Source: an uncultured Trueperaceae bacterium (GTDB lineage: Bacteria > Deinococcota > Deinococci > Deinococcales > Trueperaceae). Taken from it: a stretch of DNA of 37,861 nt. The stretch lies in assembly GCA_913057685.1 (NCBI GenBank), contig CAJXOA010000025.1, positions 1 to 37,861 on the forward strand, read 5' to 3'. The position numbers and the translations under genes are program-made. Under the pieces are notes generated by a model. The model did not search any database and was not told where the DNA came from. It saw only the letters and a list, made by a program, of their open reading frames with translations. This document shows, one piece after another, positions 8,731 through 19,211 of the stretch (the stretch's first letter is position 1; each line of letters starts with the position of its first letter).

Positions 8731-9552
8731 TCAGGCGTCCTCCTCGTCGAGGGCGGCGCGGTAGGCGTCGTTCTTCGCGACGCCCAGCGCGACGAGGGCG
8801 TCGCGCAGGGTGCGGCCGTGCACCCCGGCGCTGCGCAACGCCGCCGCCCACCGCGTCGCCTCGTCGCCGGACGGGCCCGCCTCCTCCTCCGGCGCGCCGG
8901 CGACCGTGATCACGCACTCGCCGCGCGGCGGGTCGGCGGCGGTGGCGCGCGCGAGCGCGTCGAGGGGGCCGCGCAGCGTCGTCTCGTGGCGTTTCGTCAG
9001 CTCCCGCGAGAGGCTCGCGGGGCGCGCGCCGCCGCACGCCGCCGCGAGGTCGGCGAGGGTCGCGGCGACGCGGCCGGGGGCCTCGTACAGCGCGGTCGTC
9101 TCCGGTCGCGCGGCGAGGTGCGCGAGGCGGTCGCGGCGCTCCGCGCCCTTGCGGGGGAGGAACCCCTCGAAGGCGAAGCGGGCGACCGGGAGGCCGGACA
9201 GGACGAGGGCGGGCAGCACCGCGCTGGGGCCGGGCAGCGCCTCGACCTCGTGCCCGGCGTCGAGGGCGAGGCGGACGAGGTCCGCCCCCGGGTCGCTCAC
9301 GCCGGGCGTACCGGCGTCGGTGACGTAGGCGACGGTCGCGTGCTCGCGCAACAGCGCCGGCCCGCGGGTGGGGATGGTGTGGGCGTCGAGCCGCACGAGG
9401 GGGGTGGTCACCCCGTGCTCGCGCAGCAGCGTCGCGCTGCGCCGCGTGTCCTCCGCCGCGACGACGTCGGCGTCGGCGAGGACGTCGAGGGCGCGGAGGG
9501 TGACGTCGCGCAACGCCCCGATGGGGGTGGGGACGAGGACCAGGCGGCTCAC
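8731..9552 (-). CDS. rsmI: 16S rRNA 2'-O-ribose methyltransferase RsmI (C1402)
   Basis: RsmI methylates the 2'-hydroxyl of C1402 in the 16S decoding centre using SAM. The 273-residue product shows the family start [38 protein letters not shown] (SAM binding) and [17 protein letters not shown], and the [15 protein letters not shown] segment. The C-terminal ~45 residues form a small helical domain typical of full-length RsmI ([11 protein letters not shown]). The GTG start overlaps the TGA of the small upstream gene by four bases (GTGA), so translation is probably coupled. Confidence 0.95.
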   Translation of the reverse strand: MSRLVLVPTPIGALRDVTLRALDVLADADVVAAEDTRRSATLLREHGVTTPLVRLDAHTIPTRGPALLREHATVAYVTDAGTPGVSDPGADLVRLALDAGHEVEALPGPSAVLPALVLSGLPVARFAFEGFLPRKGAERRDRLAHLAARPETTALYEAPGRVAATLADLAAACGGARPASLSRELTKRHETTLRGPLDALARATAADPPRGECVITVAGAPEEEAGPSGDEATRWAAALRSAGVHGRTLRDALVALGVAKNDAYRAALDEEDA

Positions 9553-9749
9553 GCCCCGCCGCCGGCGGGCGCCGGGCGGCGGCGCGCGCGGGAGCGCCGG
9601 GGGGCGTTGCGGCGCAGGGCGGCGCGCAGGGTCGCGCGGACGAGCTCCGCTTCGCCGACCGTCACGGTGACGACCGCGCCGTCGGGCAGGCGGACGCCCT
9701 CCTCGAGGCGCACCACCTCGCCGCGGACGACGCCCCTATACGCCCGCAC
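9549..9749 (-). CDS. Small DUF104/AF2212-like protein coupled to rsmI
   Basis: The 66-residue product starts MRAYRGVVRGEVVRLEEGVR and continues LPDGAVVTVTVGEA. This is the beta-hairpin pattern of the DUF104 (AF2212-like) family, annotated in archaea and some bacteria as putative antitoxins. The C-terminal half is Arg/Ala/Pro-rich (RRNAPRRSRARRRPAP) and probably disordered or nucleic-acid-binding. The GTG start at 9749 has GGAGG 4 bases upstream, and the stop overlaps the rsmI start, so it is very likely translated with rsmI. No PIN-type toxin lies beside it, which argues against a toxin-antitoxin pair here. Confidence 0.6.
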   Translation of the reverse strand: MRAYRGVVRGEVVRLEEGVRLPDGAVVTVTVGEAELVRATLRAALRRNAPRRSRARRRPAPAGGGA

Positions 9750-9828
9750 GGCGCCTCCGGGGGGCGGCGTGGGCCGGGGCGACGGCGTGAGCCGGGCGGG
9801 GGGCGGAACGAACGTGCGTCACGCGCGT

Positions 9829-9834
9829 AGGGTA
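9829..9834 (-). promoter_or_regulatory. Candidate -10 box of the DUF104-like/rsmI operon
   Basis: Minus-strand TACCCT, about 80 bases upstream of the GTG at 9749. It is the same hexamer as upstream of mfd and mqnC. The divergent yeeE promoter lies 30 bases to the right. Confidence 0.35.
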
Positions 9835-9863
9835 GCAGGTCGGGCGGGGGCGCGCCCGCGCCC

Positions 9864-9893
9864 TTGATGCCCTCCCCGCCCCGCGGGTACCGT
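9864..9893 (+). promoter_or_regulatory. Promoter of yeeE, probably leaderless
   Basis: TTGATG (9864-9869) and TACCGT (9888-9893) are spaced by 18 bases. The -10 box ends 7 bases before the ATG, so transcription should begin at or next to the start codon. No Shine-Dalgarno sequence is present, which agrees with a leaderless mRNA. Confidence 0.65.
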
Positions 9894-9900
9894 ACCCCCC

Positions 9901-10482
9901 ATGGGTATTCCCGAGTGGTTCCTCTCCCCCTGGCCCTGGTGGGTGGCCGGCCCCCTCATCGGGGCGGTCGTGCCGCTGTTGTTGTGGATCGGCAACCGCC
10001 TGTTCGGCGTCTCCTCCTCGCTCCGGCACGCCTGCGCGATCCTGCCCGGCGGTCCGGCGTTCTTCCGCTACGCCTGGCGGGACGTCGGCGGCTGGAACCT
10101 CCTGTTCGCCGTCGGCATCGTGCTCGGCGGGGGGATCGCCGGCCTCGGGCGGGCGCCCCTCGACGTCGCCCCCGCCACCCGCGACGCCCTCGCGGCGTAC
10201 GGCGTGACGCCGGACGGCGGGCTCGCCCCCGCCGCCCTCGCCTCCGCCGAGGCGCTGCGGCGACCGCTCGTCTGGGCGTTCCTGCTCGCCGGCGGGTTCC
10301 TCGTGGGGTTCGGCGCACGCTGGGCCGGGGGCTGCACGTCGGGCCACGCCATCACCGGCCTCGCCACCCGCCAGCGCGCCTCCGCGATCGCGGTCGCCGG
10401 CTTCTTCGCCGGCGGGCTGCTGGGAACGCACCTGCTGCTGCCGGTGCTGCTGCCGGCGTTGACCGGTGGAGGGGCGGCGTGA
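9901..10482 (+). CDS. YeeE/YedE-type sulfur-compound transporter, first half
   Basis: The 193-residue membrane protein has about five hydrophobic segments ([71 protein letters not shown]). It carries the hallmark [18 protein letters not shown], in which a conserved Cys is thought to relay thiosulfate or sulfane sulfur through the membrane. YeeE/YedE proteins import thiosulfate or related sulfur species; the exact substrate here is inferred. The partner gene overlaps by four bases (GTGA), so the transporter is split into two coupled halves. ATG 9901 is chosen because a -10 box lies 7 bases upstream. Confidence 0.88.
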   Translation: MGIPEWFLSPWPWWVAGPLIGAVVPLLLWIGNRLFGVSSSLRHACAILPGGPAFFRYAWRDVGGWNLLFAVGIVLGGGIAGLGRAPLDVAPATRDALAAYGVTPDGGLAPAALASAEALRRPLVWAFLLAGGFLVGFGARWAGGCTSGHAITGLATRQRASAIAVAGFFAGGLLGTHLLLPVLLPALTGGGAA

Positions 10483-10961
10483 GCGCGTCCGACGCGGCGC
10501 ATCCGCCCGCCTGCGCGGAGTCGCCCACCTGGCGCCGCCTCGGGGCGCGGGCGTCGCTCGCCTACCTCGCCGCCGGCGCGGCGTTCGGGCTGGTGCTGGT
10601 GCGCAGCGAGGTGGTCGCCTGGTGGCGCATCCAGGAGATGTTCCGCTTCGACGCGTTCCACATGTACGGCGTCATCGGCACCGCCATCCTCGTCGCCATG
10701 GTCGGCGTGACGCTGCTACGGCGCAGCGGCGTGCGCGCCCTCGACGGCACCCCGATCGACGTCCCCCCGAAGAAGGGCGGCGTCGTGCAGACGCTCGCCG
10801 GCGGGACGATCTTCGGCCTCGGGTGGGCCCTCGTGGGCGCCTGCCCCGGACCGATCCTCGCGCTCCTCGGGACCGGCCTCCCCGCCTTCGGCGTCGTCCT
10901 GCTCGGCGCGCTGCTCGGCACCTGGACCTACGGCGCGGCCCGCCCGCACCTGCCCCACTGA
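10479..10961 (+). CDS. YeeE/YedE-type transporter, second half (DUF6691-like)
   Basis: The 160-residue membrane protein has four hydrophobic segments and the second characteristic Cys motif GWALVGACPGPILALLGTG. This is the shorter partner found beside first-half YeeE/YedE proteins. The GTG start at 10479 overlaps the stop of the first half. The first ~25 residues are hydrophilic (AAHPPACAESPTWRRL) and hold an extra Cys. Together the pair should form one inner-membrane transporter for a reduced sulfur compound. A CsoR-family repressor follows after 35 bases. Confidence 0.85.
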   Translation: MSASDAAHPPACAESPTWRRLGARASLAYLAAGAAFGLVLVRSEVVAWWRIQEMFRFDAFHMYGVIGTAILVAMVGVTLLRRSGVRALDGTPIDVPPKKGGVVQTLAGGTIFGLGWALVGACPGPILALLGTGLPAFGVVLLGALLGTWTYGAARPHLPH

Positions 10962-10996
10962 CGCCCCCGACGCCCACCCCCGACCAGGAGGTCCGC

Positions 10997-11347
10997 ATGC
11001 CCGACACCCACGACCCCCCCACCCCCGACACGGCCGGCCCCGACGCGACCGGCCCCGAGGCCGCCACGACCTCGACGACCGCCGCCGTCGCGATTCCGCC
11101 GGAGGAAAAGAAGCGCATCGTCAACCGCCTCAAGCGGCTCGAGGGGCAGGTCCGCGGCCTGCAACGCATGGTCGACGAGGACCGCTCCTGCACCGACATC
11201 CTCACCCTCCTCGCCGGCGTGCGCAGCGCCCTGGACGCGACCGGCGACGCGGTGCTCGAGCACTACGTCGAGCGCTGCCAAGCCGACTTCGCGTCGGGCA
11301 AGGGCGACTTCGGGGACCTGCTGGCCGCCGTCAAGCTGGCGCGCTGA
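10997..11347 (+). CDS. CsoR/CstR-family repressor, probable sulfane-sulfur sensor
   Basis: The 116-residue product matches the all-helical CsoR/RcnR/FrmR repressor family (KKRIVNRLKRLEGQVRGLQRMV). Family sensors use Cys-His-Cys; in M. tuberculosis CsoR (from memory) these are C36, H61 and C65. Here C65 and C94 keep the 29-residue Cys-Cys spacing, but the copper-ligand His position is Tyr90, with a His shifted to 89. Two Cys without the His is the pattern of CstR persulfide sensors. The gene lies downstream of the sulfur transporter, which fits a sulfane-sulfur role. Residues 1-33 are a Pro/Thr/Ala tail. ATG 10997 has AGGAGG 6 bases upstream. Confidence 0.88.
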   Translation: MPDTHDPPTPDTAGPDATGPEAATTSTTAAVAIPPEEKKRIVNRLKRLEGQVRGLQRMVDEDRSCTDILTLLAGVRSALDATGDAVLEHYVERCQADFASGKGDFGDLLAAVKLAR

Positions 11348-11383
11348 ACGCCCCCGCGCCCCCGGACCGCCGCAGGAGCCAGG

Positions 11384-12526
11384 TCAGCGCGCGGCGAGCC
11401 ACACGTCGCGCGTGAGCGTCGCGACGCGCGTACCGGGGTAGTAGAACGCCAGGATCTCCTCCGCCGTCCGCCCCTGCCGCGCGAGGCCCATCGCCCCGTA
11501 CTGGCTGAGGCCGACGCCGTGCCCCCACCCGTCGCCCCGCAGCGTGAGCGGCCCGACCGACGTCACCCGCGTCGACTTCAGACCCGCCGCGCGGAGCGTC
11601 CGCGTGAGGCGCGGGCCCGCCAACGTCACCGACCCGCCGGTGCCGTCGATCCGCGCGCGGCTGGCGCGCCCCGACGCGCTCGTCGCGGTGATCTCCAGCC
11701 GCGTCGGGGTGCCGACGTCGCGGCCCTCCGCCGCGAGGGCGGCGGCGAGCCGTCCCGGCGCGAGCGTCGCGGTCCAGCCGCGGTGGGGGCTGGCGACTGC
11801 GACGTCGGTGCGCCCCCGGAGGTACGGCCGGTCGTACCCCCACACCTCCGCGGCGGACGCCGTCCGCCCGCCGGAATCGGCGTGGTAGTACGTGCGCGCG
11901 ACCTCCCCCCCGACCTGCACGACCCGCCCCTCGGTCGCGCGGACCGCGGCGTCGGTGCGGGGGTCCTCCGCGTCGACCCCCTCGTACACCTGGCACAGCA
12001 GGGTGGCGCAGATGTCGTACGGCGCCGCCGGATCGAGGTTCGCGAGGGTGTAGGTCCGCGCGGCGATCGCTTGCGCCTCGAGCGCCGCGGCCGGCCATTC
12101 GGCGGGCACCTCGGCCGGGACGACCCCCCGCAGGTACCCCTCGAGATCGACGACGTTCACGAGGCGCAGCGCGCCGTCCGCCACCTCGAGACGGAGCGCG
12201 CCGCGGTAGCGGCGACCGTCGACCTCCACGACGCCGGATTCCGGCGCGAGCGTCAACCACGGCCCGACGGCGAACCCGGCGGCGTACAGGGCGCCGTCGC
12301 GCACCTCGACCGGCCAGCGTAGCGGGGTGGCGCTGCGCATCGCGGCGCGCTCGGTGCGCACCTCGTGGGGCTCGCCGACATGCACGTCGAAGCGCTCGAC
12401 GCCCTCGGCCAACAGGACCCGCAGGACCGGGTCGGTGGCGTCGCCGCCACCCGACGGGGCGGCGGGCGCCTGCGCCGCGGCGAACGCGACGCAGGCGGTC
12501 AGGAGCGTGGCGAGGAACGCCCGCAC
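11384..12526 (-). CDS. Exported SpoIID/LytB-domain protein
   Basis: The 380-residue product begins with a signal peptide (RAFLATLLTACVAFAAAQA). The SpoIID/LytB fold follows: LVNVVDLEGYLRGVVPAEVP, EWPAAALEAQAIAARTY, YHADSGGRT, and C-terminal GDGWGHGVGLSQYGAMGLA with FYYPGTRV. In sporulating bacteria SpoIID is a lytic transglycosylase acting on denuded glycan. Non-spore-formers carry such proteins as presumed cell-wall hydrolases or amidase enhancers, the likely role here. ICATLLCQVY holds two Cys that may form a disulfide. The GTG start lies 4 bases after the aconitase stop with no clear ribosome binding site, so it probably depends on coupling. Confidence 0.9.
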   Translation of the reverse strand: MRAFLATLLTACVAFAAAQAPAAPSGGGDATDPVLRVLLAEGVERFDVHVGEPHEVRTERAAMRSATPLRWPVEVRDGALYAAGFAVGPWLTLAPESGVVEVDGRRYRGALRLEVADGALRLVNVVDLEGYLRGVVPAEVPAEWPAAALEAQAIAARTYTLANLDPAAPYDICATLLCQVYEGVDAEDPRTDAAVRATEGRVVQVGGEVARTYYHADSGGRTASAAEVWGYDRPYLRGRTDVAVASPHRGWTATLAPGRLAAALAAEGRDVGTPTRLEITATSASGRASRARIDGTGGSVTLAGPRLTRTLRAAGLKSTRVTSVGPLTLRGDGWGHGVGLSQYGAMGLARQGRTAEEILAFYYPGTRVATLTRDVWLAAR

Positions 12527-12530
12527 GCGT

Positions 12531-15251
<2,721 letters not shown>

Positions 15252-15331
15252 GGGAGCCTCCTGTCGCGCGCCGCGCGGTGGGCGCACGGGGTACGTGGCC
15301 CGAGTGTCGTACGCTTCTACGTGACGTGAAG
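15252..15331. promoter_or_regulatory. Divergent promoter region of acnA and the winged-helix gene
   Basis: TACGCT (15310-15315) reads to the right and ends 10 bases before the GTG at 15326. An imperfect inverted repeat, CTTC-T-ACGT-G-ACGT-GAAG, covers 15314-15331 and overlaps that start codon. It is a possible operator for autoregulation and for acnA control. The acnA ribosome binding site AGGAGG lies at about 15257-15262. Confidence 0.4.
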
Positions 15332-16045
15332 GATACCGAGTCACATGCCCGCGGGGCGTCGCCCGACCGCCCGTCGCCCGACCGCCCGCCGTCCACCGCC
15401 ACCCCCCGCGTCCGCGTCGTCCACGACCCCACCCAAGCGACGCTCCTGCTCGACGCCCGCCGTCGCGCCCACCTCGCGCCGTTCCTCGGGCGCGCCGCCA
15501 CGGTCGGCGAAGCGGCGGCGGCGTCGGGCGCGAAACCGAACACCGTCCTCAAGCGCGTCCGCCGCCTCCGCGACGCCGGCCTCCTCGAGGTCGTCGCCAC
15601 CGAGCCGCGCCGCGGTCGCCCCCGGCACCGCTACCGCGCCGTCGCCGACGTCTTCTTCGTGCCGTTCGAGGCCGGCGCCGCCGACGACCTCGATGCCGCC
15701 CTCGCCGAGCGCGAGGCGTGGGTCGCGCGGCTCCTGCGGCGCAGCGTCGTGCGCGCCCGCAGCGAAGCGATCGGGACGTGGGGGACGCGCATCTACCGCG
15801 ACGCGCGCGGCCGCGTCCAGGTGCAGATGGCGGTGCGCCCCGACGCCGACGTCGACCCGATCGACCCCGAAGGCCCGGCCGTCCTGTCGGCCTGGCGGGA
15901 GGACCTGATGCTCGACTACCCCGACGCGAAGGCGCTGCAGCGCGACCTGGTGGCGCTCCTGGAACGCTACGAGGCGAAGCGCGGCGCGCAACGCTACGTG
16001 CTGCACCTCGGCCTCGCCCCCGTCGCGGCGGAGGACGCGTCGTGA
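15326..16045 (+). CDS. Winged-helix transcriptional regulator
   Basis: The 239-residue product has an ArsR/MarR-like winged helix at about residues 35-95 ([23 protein letters not shown] in two helices, then [10 protein letters not shown] and the wing [12 protein letters not shown]). The domain after it ([21 protein letters not shown], then [19 protein letters not shown]) is not one I recognise and may bind a ligand or mediate dimerisation. The GTG at 15326 is chosen because a TANNNT box lies 10 bases upstream. The first ~20 residues are Pro/Arg/Ser-rich. It overlaps the lipoprotein gene by four bases (GTGA). Targets are unknown; the divergent acnA and its own operon are the obvious candidates. 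Confidence 0.75.
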   Translation: MKDTESHARGASPDRPSPDRPPSTATPRVRVVHDPTQATLLLDARRRAHLAPFLGRAATVGEAAAASGAKPNTVLKRVRRLRDAGLLEVVATEPRRGRPRHRYRAVADVFFVPFEAGAADDLDAALAEREAWVARLLRRSVVRARSEAIGTWGTRIYRDARGRVQVQMAVRPDADVDPIDPEGPAVLSAWREDLMLDYPDAKALQRDLVALLERYEAKRGAQRYVLHLGLAPVAAEDAS

Positions 16046-16515
16046 GGCGCGCCGCGTCCCCCCGCCGCGCGGGGCTGCTGGCCGCCGCCGCGGCGCTGCT
16101 GCTCGGCGCGTGCGCCCCCGCGGCCCGGCCCGACGCCGGCCCCCCCGTCCGGCCCGAGGTCACCGTCCCCGACCCCGATGCGGGCGAAGCCGACGCCCCC
16201 GCGGTCGCGGCGCCCGAACGCGGGACCCCCGAACGCGACCCGGACGCGGAGGCCGCCCCGGTCGTCCCCGCCGCGCCCGGCGAGGTCGAGCGGGTCGCCT
16301 GGCTCGCGTGGCTGGAGATGGAGGCGGCCCGCCTCCGCACCGGGGGGTACGCGACCGAAGCGCTCCTGGACCTCGCCCTCCCGAGCGGCGTGCGCTGGAC
16401 CGTGACGCGCATCGCGCCCGACGCCTACGCCCTGCGCGTCGAGCGCGACGGACGCCCGACCGCCTACCGCGTCACCCCGGCGGGGGTGGCGCCGTTCGAG
16501 GTGCCCGGGAACTGA
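16042..16515 (+). CDS. Small predicted lipoprotein of unknown function
   Basis: The 157-residue product starts with Arg residues and a hydrophobic stretch ending in LLLGAC, a good lipobox, so Cys at about residue 22 should be lipidated. A long Pro/Ala/Asp/Glu linker follows (about residues 25-75). A compact C-terminal domain of ~80 residues comes next (RVAWLAWLEMEAARLRTGG, GVRWTVTRIAPDAYALRVER), whose strand pattern resembles pilin-like or secreted small domains, though I cannot name the family. The GTG start overlaps the regulator's stop, so the genes are coupled. The next gene, also exported, lies 122 bases away behind its own candidate promoter. Confidence 0.65.
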   Translation: MRRAASPRRAGLLAAAAALLLGACAPAARPDAGPPVRPEVTVPDPDAGEADAPAVAAPERGTPERDPDAEAAPVVPAAPGEVERVAWLAWLEMEAARLRTGGYATEALLDLALPSGVRWTVTRIAPDAYALRVERDGRPTAYRVTPAGVAPFEVPGN

Positions 16516-16558
16516 CCGCCATGCCGCAGGCGCCACGGGGCGGCGCGGAGGCCCGTGC

Positions 16559-16595
16559 TACGTTCGATGGTTAGGAGGCGCCGCGCTGCGGCGCC
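16559..16595 (+). promoter_or_regulatory. Candidate -10 box and leader hairpin before the large secreted protein
   Basis: TACGTT (16559-16564) fits the TANNNT pattern. A perfect 8-bp hairpin follows, GGCGCCGC-GCT-GCGGCGCC (16577-16595). It could be a leader structure for the gene at 16638 or a terminator for the lipoprotein transcript. Confidence 0.35.
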
Positions 16596-16637
16596 GTTGC
16601 CCGTCCCCCACCGTGTCCCCGCCCCAGGGAGGCCCTC

Positions 16638-19115
16638 ATGCCGCACCGTCCACCGGACCCCGCGTTCCTCCGCCCCCGCCCCGGCATCCTCGGCGCCGTC
16701 CTCGCCACCCTCGCGCTGGCGCTGCCGACCGCCACCCTCGCGCAGAGCGTTCCCCTCGAGCGGCTCGCGCCGATCGAGACCGTCGTGGCGCTCGGCCTGA
16801 GCGGCGACGCCGACCTCGCCGCGACCCTGGACGCCGACCTGCTCGACGCCCTCGCCGACCTCGACGCGGACGGCGAGGCCGCCGCCGCGTGGGAGACGGT
16901 CACGACGTTCCTGGAGGACCTCTCCGCCGCCGGCGCGCTCGACCTCGACGCCGCCGGCATGGACGCCGCCGACCTCGACGCCCTCGGGGCGCTCGGGGGG
17001 CTCGGCGCGACCGTCCCCGGCACCGACGCGCTCCCCGACCTGGGCGGCACCGCCGACGCGATCGAAGCGACCTGCCCCGGCCTCGCCGCGGCCGGTGACG
17101 CGCTGACGATGCAGGCGTGGGCGGACGACCTGCTGCTCGCCGTCGCCGCCGACCGCTTCACCCCCATCCCCGGCGCCCTCGCCCTGGCGCGCGTCGAGGC
17201 GGACGCCGCCGCCACCGCCGCCGACCTGCACGAGCGGCTGATCGGTTGCTACGGCGGCGACGTGCTCGGCGAGGTGAACGGCGCGGAGCTCCGCGTCCTG
17301 TTCGACGGCAGCGACCTGCCGTTGGTCGTCGCGCGCGACGGCCGCCACTACCTCGTCGGGACCCGCCCCGACCTGGTGCGCGGCGCACTCCGCCGGCTCG
17401 GTGGGGCGGACGAGCCCTCCCTCGCCGACCAGCCGGTCGGCGACCTGCTGGAGGGCGGGCCCGGCGCCCGCCTCGCCTGGAACGCCGCCGGCCTCGCCGG
17501 CGTCGTCGAGGGCCTCGTGCCCGCCGGCCTCGGGCCCGACGCGGACGCCGCGCGCGAACGCGCCGTGACGCTCCTGCGGACGCTGGGGGCGGGCGGCGCC
17601 CGCCTGGACGTCGACGCCGGCGGCGCGACGATCCGCGGGGTGTTCACCCCCGACCCGGACGGCGGCGACCCCACCTTCTACGACCTCGCGACGTGCGCGG
17701 GGTGCGCCCTCGACGAGGACGTCGCCCTCCCCGGCGGCGTCGCGGCGCAGGTGTCCACCCTCCGCCCCGCCGCCTGGCTCGATTGGCTGGACGCCGTCGC
17801 GCGCGACCTGACCGCCGCCACCGGCACGCCGGTGAGCGTCCGCGACCTCGTGGAGCTGCAGGCCGGCTTCGACGTCGACGCGCTGTTCGGCGACTGGATC
17901 GCCGGCGAGCTGCAGCGCGTCCGGCTGGGCTCCCCCGCCGACGACCTCGACGCCCTGGTGTTCGGCGCACCGACCGTGTGGCGCATCCCCGCGACCGACG
18001 AGGCCGGCGCCCGCGCCGCCCTGGACGCCCTCGAGGCCGGCATCGAACGCCTGAACGCCCCGGGGAACGTCGGCGGGCAGCTGTTGGGCGAGGCGCTCGG
18101 CGACCCGCTGGCCGACGCCGTGCCCCTCCTCGCCGCCCGCCGCACCGACGTCGCCGGCCTGCCTGGGCTCCGCGTCCGCGTGGGGCCGAGCACCGACGTC
18201 GCCTTCGTCGTGCACGACGGCGCCGCCTGGATCGCCGCCCCGACCGCCGCCCTCGGCCGCGCCCTCGAGGCGGGCGGAACGGCGACCGACACGCCCGGCA
18301 TCGCGGCGCTCCCGGCGCCCGCCGGCGAGCGGATCGGCTGGCGCGCCGCCGACCCCCGCCCCGACCTGGCGGCCACCGCCGACCTGCTGGACACCGTCGC
18401 GCAACCGCTCGCCTTCGGCGCGTCGACCGCGCTGGCGTCCGCCCTCGAGGAGGCGCGCACGACGCCCGAGACCCCCAGCGAGCTGGGGTTCGGCGAGCCC
18501 GGCGCGCCGACCGACCTGCGCGACGTCGTCCCCATGGCCGCCCCACCCGGGGTGCTGGAGGCGCCCCGCGACGTCCTCCCGACCGACGCGCCGGTCGAAG
18601 CACGGCGCGGCGACGGGGAGGTCGTGCTCGGCGGTGGCGCGTCGGTCGACCTGTACGCCCTGCCCGACCTGCCGGCCGGCACCGAAGCGAGCGTCGAACT
18701 GACGAGCGACGCGTTCGACACCTACCTGTACCTGTACGACGGCGCGACCGGGAACCTGCTGCTGGAGAACGACGACGCGCCCGACACCCGCCGGTCCGCC
18801 GTCGACTTCGTCGCCGACGGTCGCCCCCTGATCGTGGGGGTCGGCGCCTTCTTCGATTCCGGGTCGGGACCCTACACCCTCGCGCTGGACGTCACCACGG
18901 CGGGCGCCGGCGCGGCGCCGGAACCCGACGCCGGGGCGGACCGCCCCGCGGCGTTGCCGGACGTCGCACCGGACCTCGCCGTCCTCCTGCCGCTCGCGGA
19001 GTTCCTGCCGGACGCCGTGCGCCTGCTCGAGGAACGCGCCGACGTCGGTGGAGGGGTCGTCAGCCGCGACGACGGCACGATCCGGCACGAGCGCCGCATC
19101 GCCTTCGACTGGTAG
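16638..19115 (+). CDS. Large secreted protein with C-terminal PPC-like domain
   Basis: The 825-residue product has a signal peptide (ILGAVLATLALALPTATLAQ, cut near residue 35). About 600 residues of repeating alpha/beta character follow, recalling DUF3352-type secreted proteins (LADRPL-like blocks, FVVHDGAAWIAAPTAALGRAL); that match is weak. Residues about 655-755 look like a pre-peptidase C-terminal (PPC) domain: DLYALPDLPAGTEASVEL, AFDTYLYLYDGATGNLL, ENDD and GSGPYTLALDV. PPC domains usually accompany secreted enzymes or bind surfaces. Scattered Cys pairs (CAGC, ATCPG, IGCYG) may form disulfides outside the cell. ATG 16638 has GGGAGG 5-6 bases upstream. Function unknown; no catalytic motif is seen. 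Confidence 0.8.
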   Translation: MPHRPPDPAFLRPRPGILGAVLATLALALPTATLAQSVPLERLAPIETVVALGLSGDADLAATLDADLLDALADLDADGEAAAAWETVTTFLEDLSAAGALDLDAAGMDAADLDALGALGGLGATVPGTDALPDLGGTADAIEATCPGLAAAGDALTMQAWADDLLLAVAADRFTPIPGALALARVEADAAATAADLHERLIGCYGGDVLGEVNGAELRVLFDGSDLPLVVARDGRHYLVGTRPDLVRGALRRLGGADEPSLADQPVGDLLEGGPGARLAWNAAGLAGVVEGLVPAGLGPDADAARERAVTLLRTLGAGGARLDVDAGGATIRGVFTPDPDGGDPTFYDLATCAGCALDEDVALPGGVAAQVSTLRPAAWLDWLDAVARDLTAATGTPVSVRDLVELQAGFDVDALFGDWIAGELQRVRLGSPADDLDALVFGAPTVWRIPATDEAGARAALDALEAGIERLNAPGNVGGQLLGEALGDPLADAVPLLAARRTDVAGLPGLRVRVGPSTDVAFVVHDGAAWIAAPTAALGRALEAGGTATDTPGIAALPAPAGERIGWRAADPRPDLAATADLLDTVAQPLAFGASTALASALEEARTTPETPSELGFGEPGAPTDLRDVVPMAAPPGVLEAPRDVLPTDAPVEARRGDGEVVLGGGASVDLYALPDLPAGTEASVELTSDAFDTYLYLYDGATGNLLLENDDAPDTRRSAVDFVADGRPLIVGVGAFFDSGSGPYTLALDVTTAGAGAAPEPDAGADRPAALPDVAPDLAVLLPLAEFLPDAVRLLEERADVGGGVVSRDDGTIRHERRIAFDW

Positions 19116-19137
19116 CGGGGCCCCCACCCTCCCCGTC

Positions 19138-19161
19138 CACGAACCCACGAACCCACGAACG
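19138..19161. repeat. Three tandem copies of an 8-bp unit
   Basis: CACGAACC is repeated at 19138, 19146 and 19154 (last base differs), directly before the terminator stem. It is probably simple slippage; no role is evident. Confidence 0.6.
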
Positions 19162-19190
19162 CGCGCCCCGGGGAACTCCCCGGGGCGCGC
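19161..19190. terminator. Bidirectional terminator between convergent genes
   Basis: GCGCGCCCCGGGG and CCCCGGGGCGCGC form a perfect 13-bp stem with an AACT loop, between the large secreted-protein gene (+) and trxA (-). The U-tracts are poor, but the stem is very stable. Confidence 0.8.
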
Positions 19191-19211
19191 GCCCTCGTCG
19201 TGTCGCCTCGC

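Noticed and set aside
5661-8909. Open frame of over 1000 codons opposite mfd
   Set aside because: It mirrors mfd codon periodicity in GC-rich DNA; its translation is low-complexity Arg/Val/Glu/Asp/Gly with no motif, whereas mfd has every family motif.
9549-9749. Toxin-antitoxin pair based on the DUF104-like protein
   Set aside because: The adjacent gene is rsmI, a housekeeping methyltransferase; no PIN or other toxin candidate is nearby.
16464-19148. 894-codon frame opposite the large secreted-protein gene
   Set aside because: Gly/Arg/Val-rich shadow. The plus-strand product has a signal peptide, ribosome binding site and PPC-like domain.
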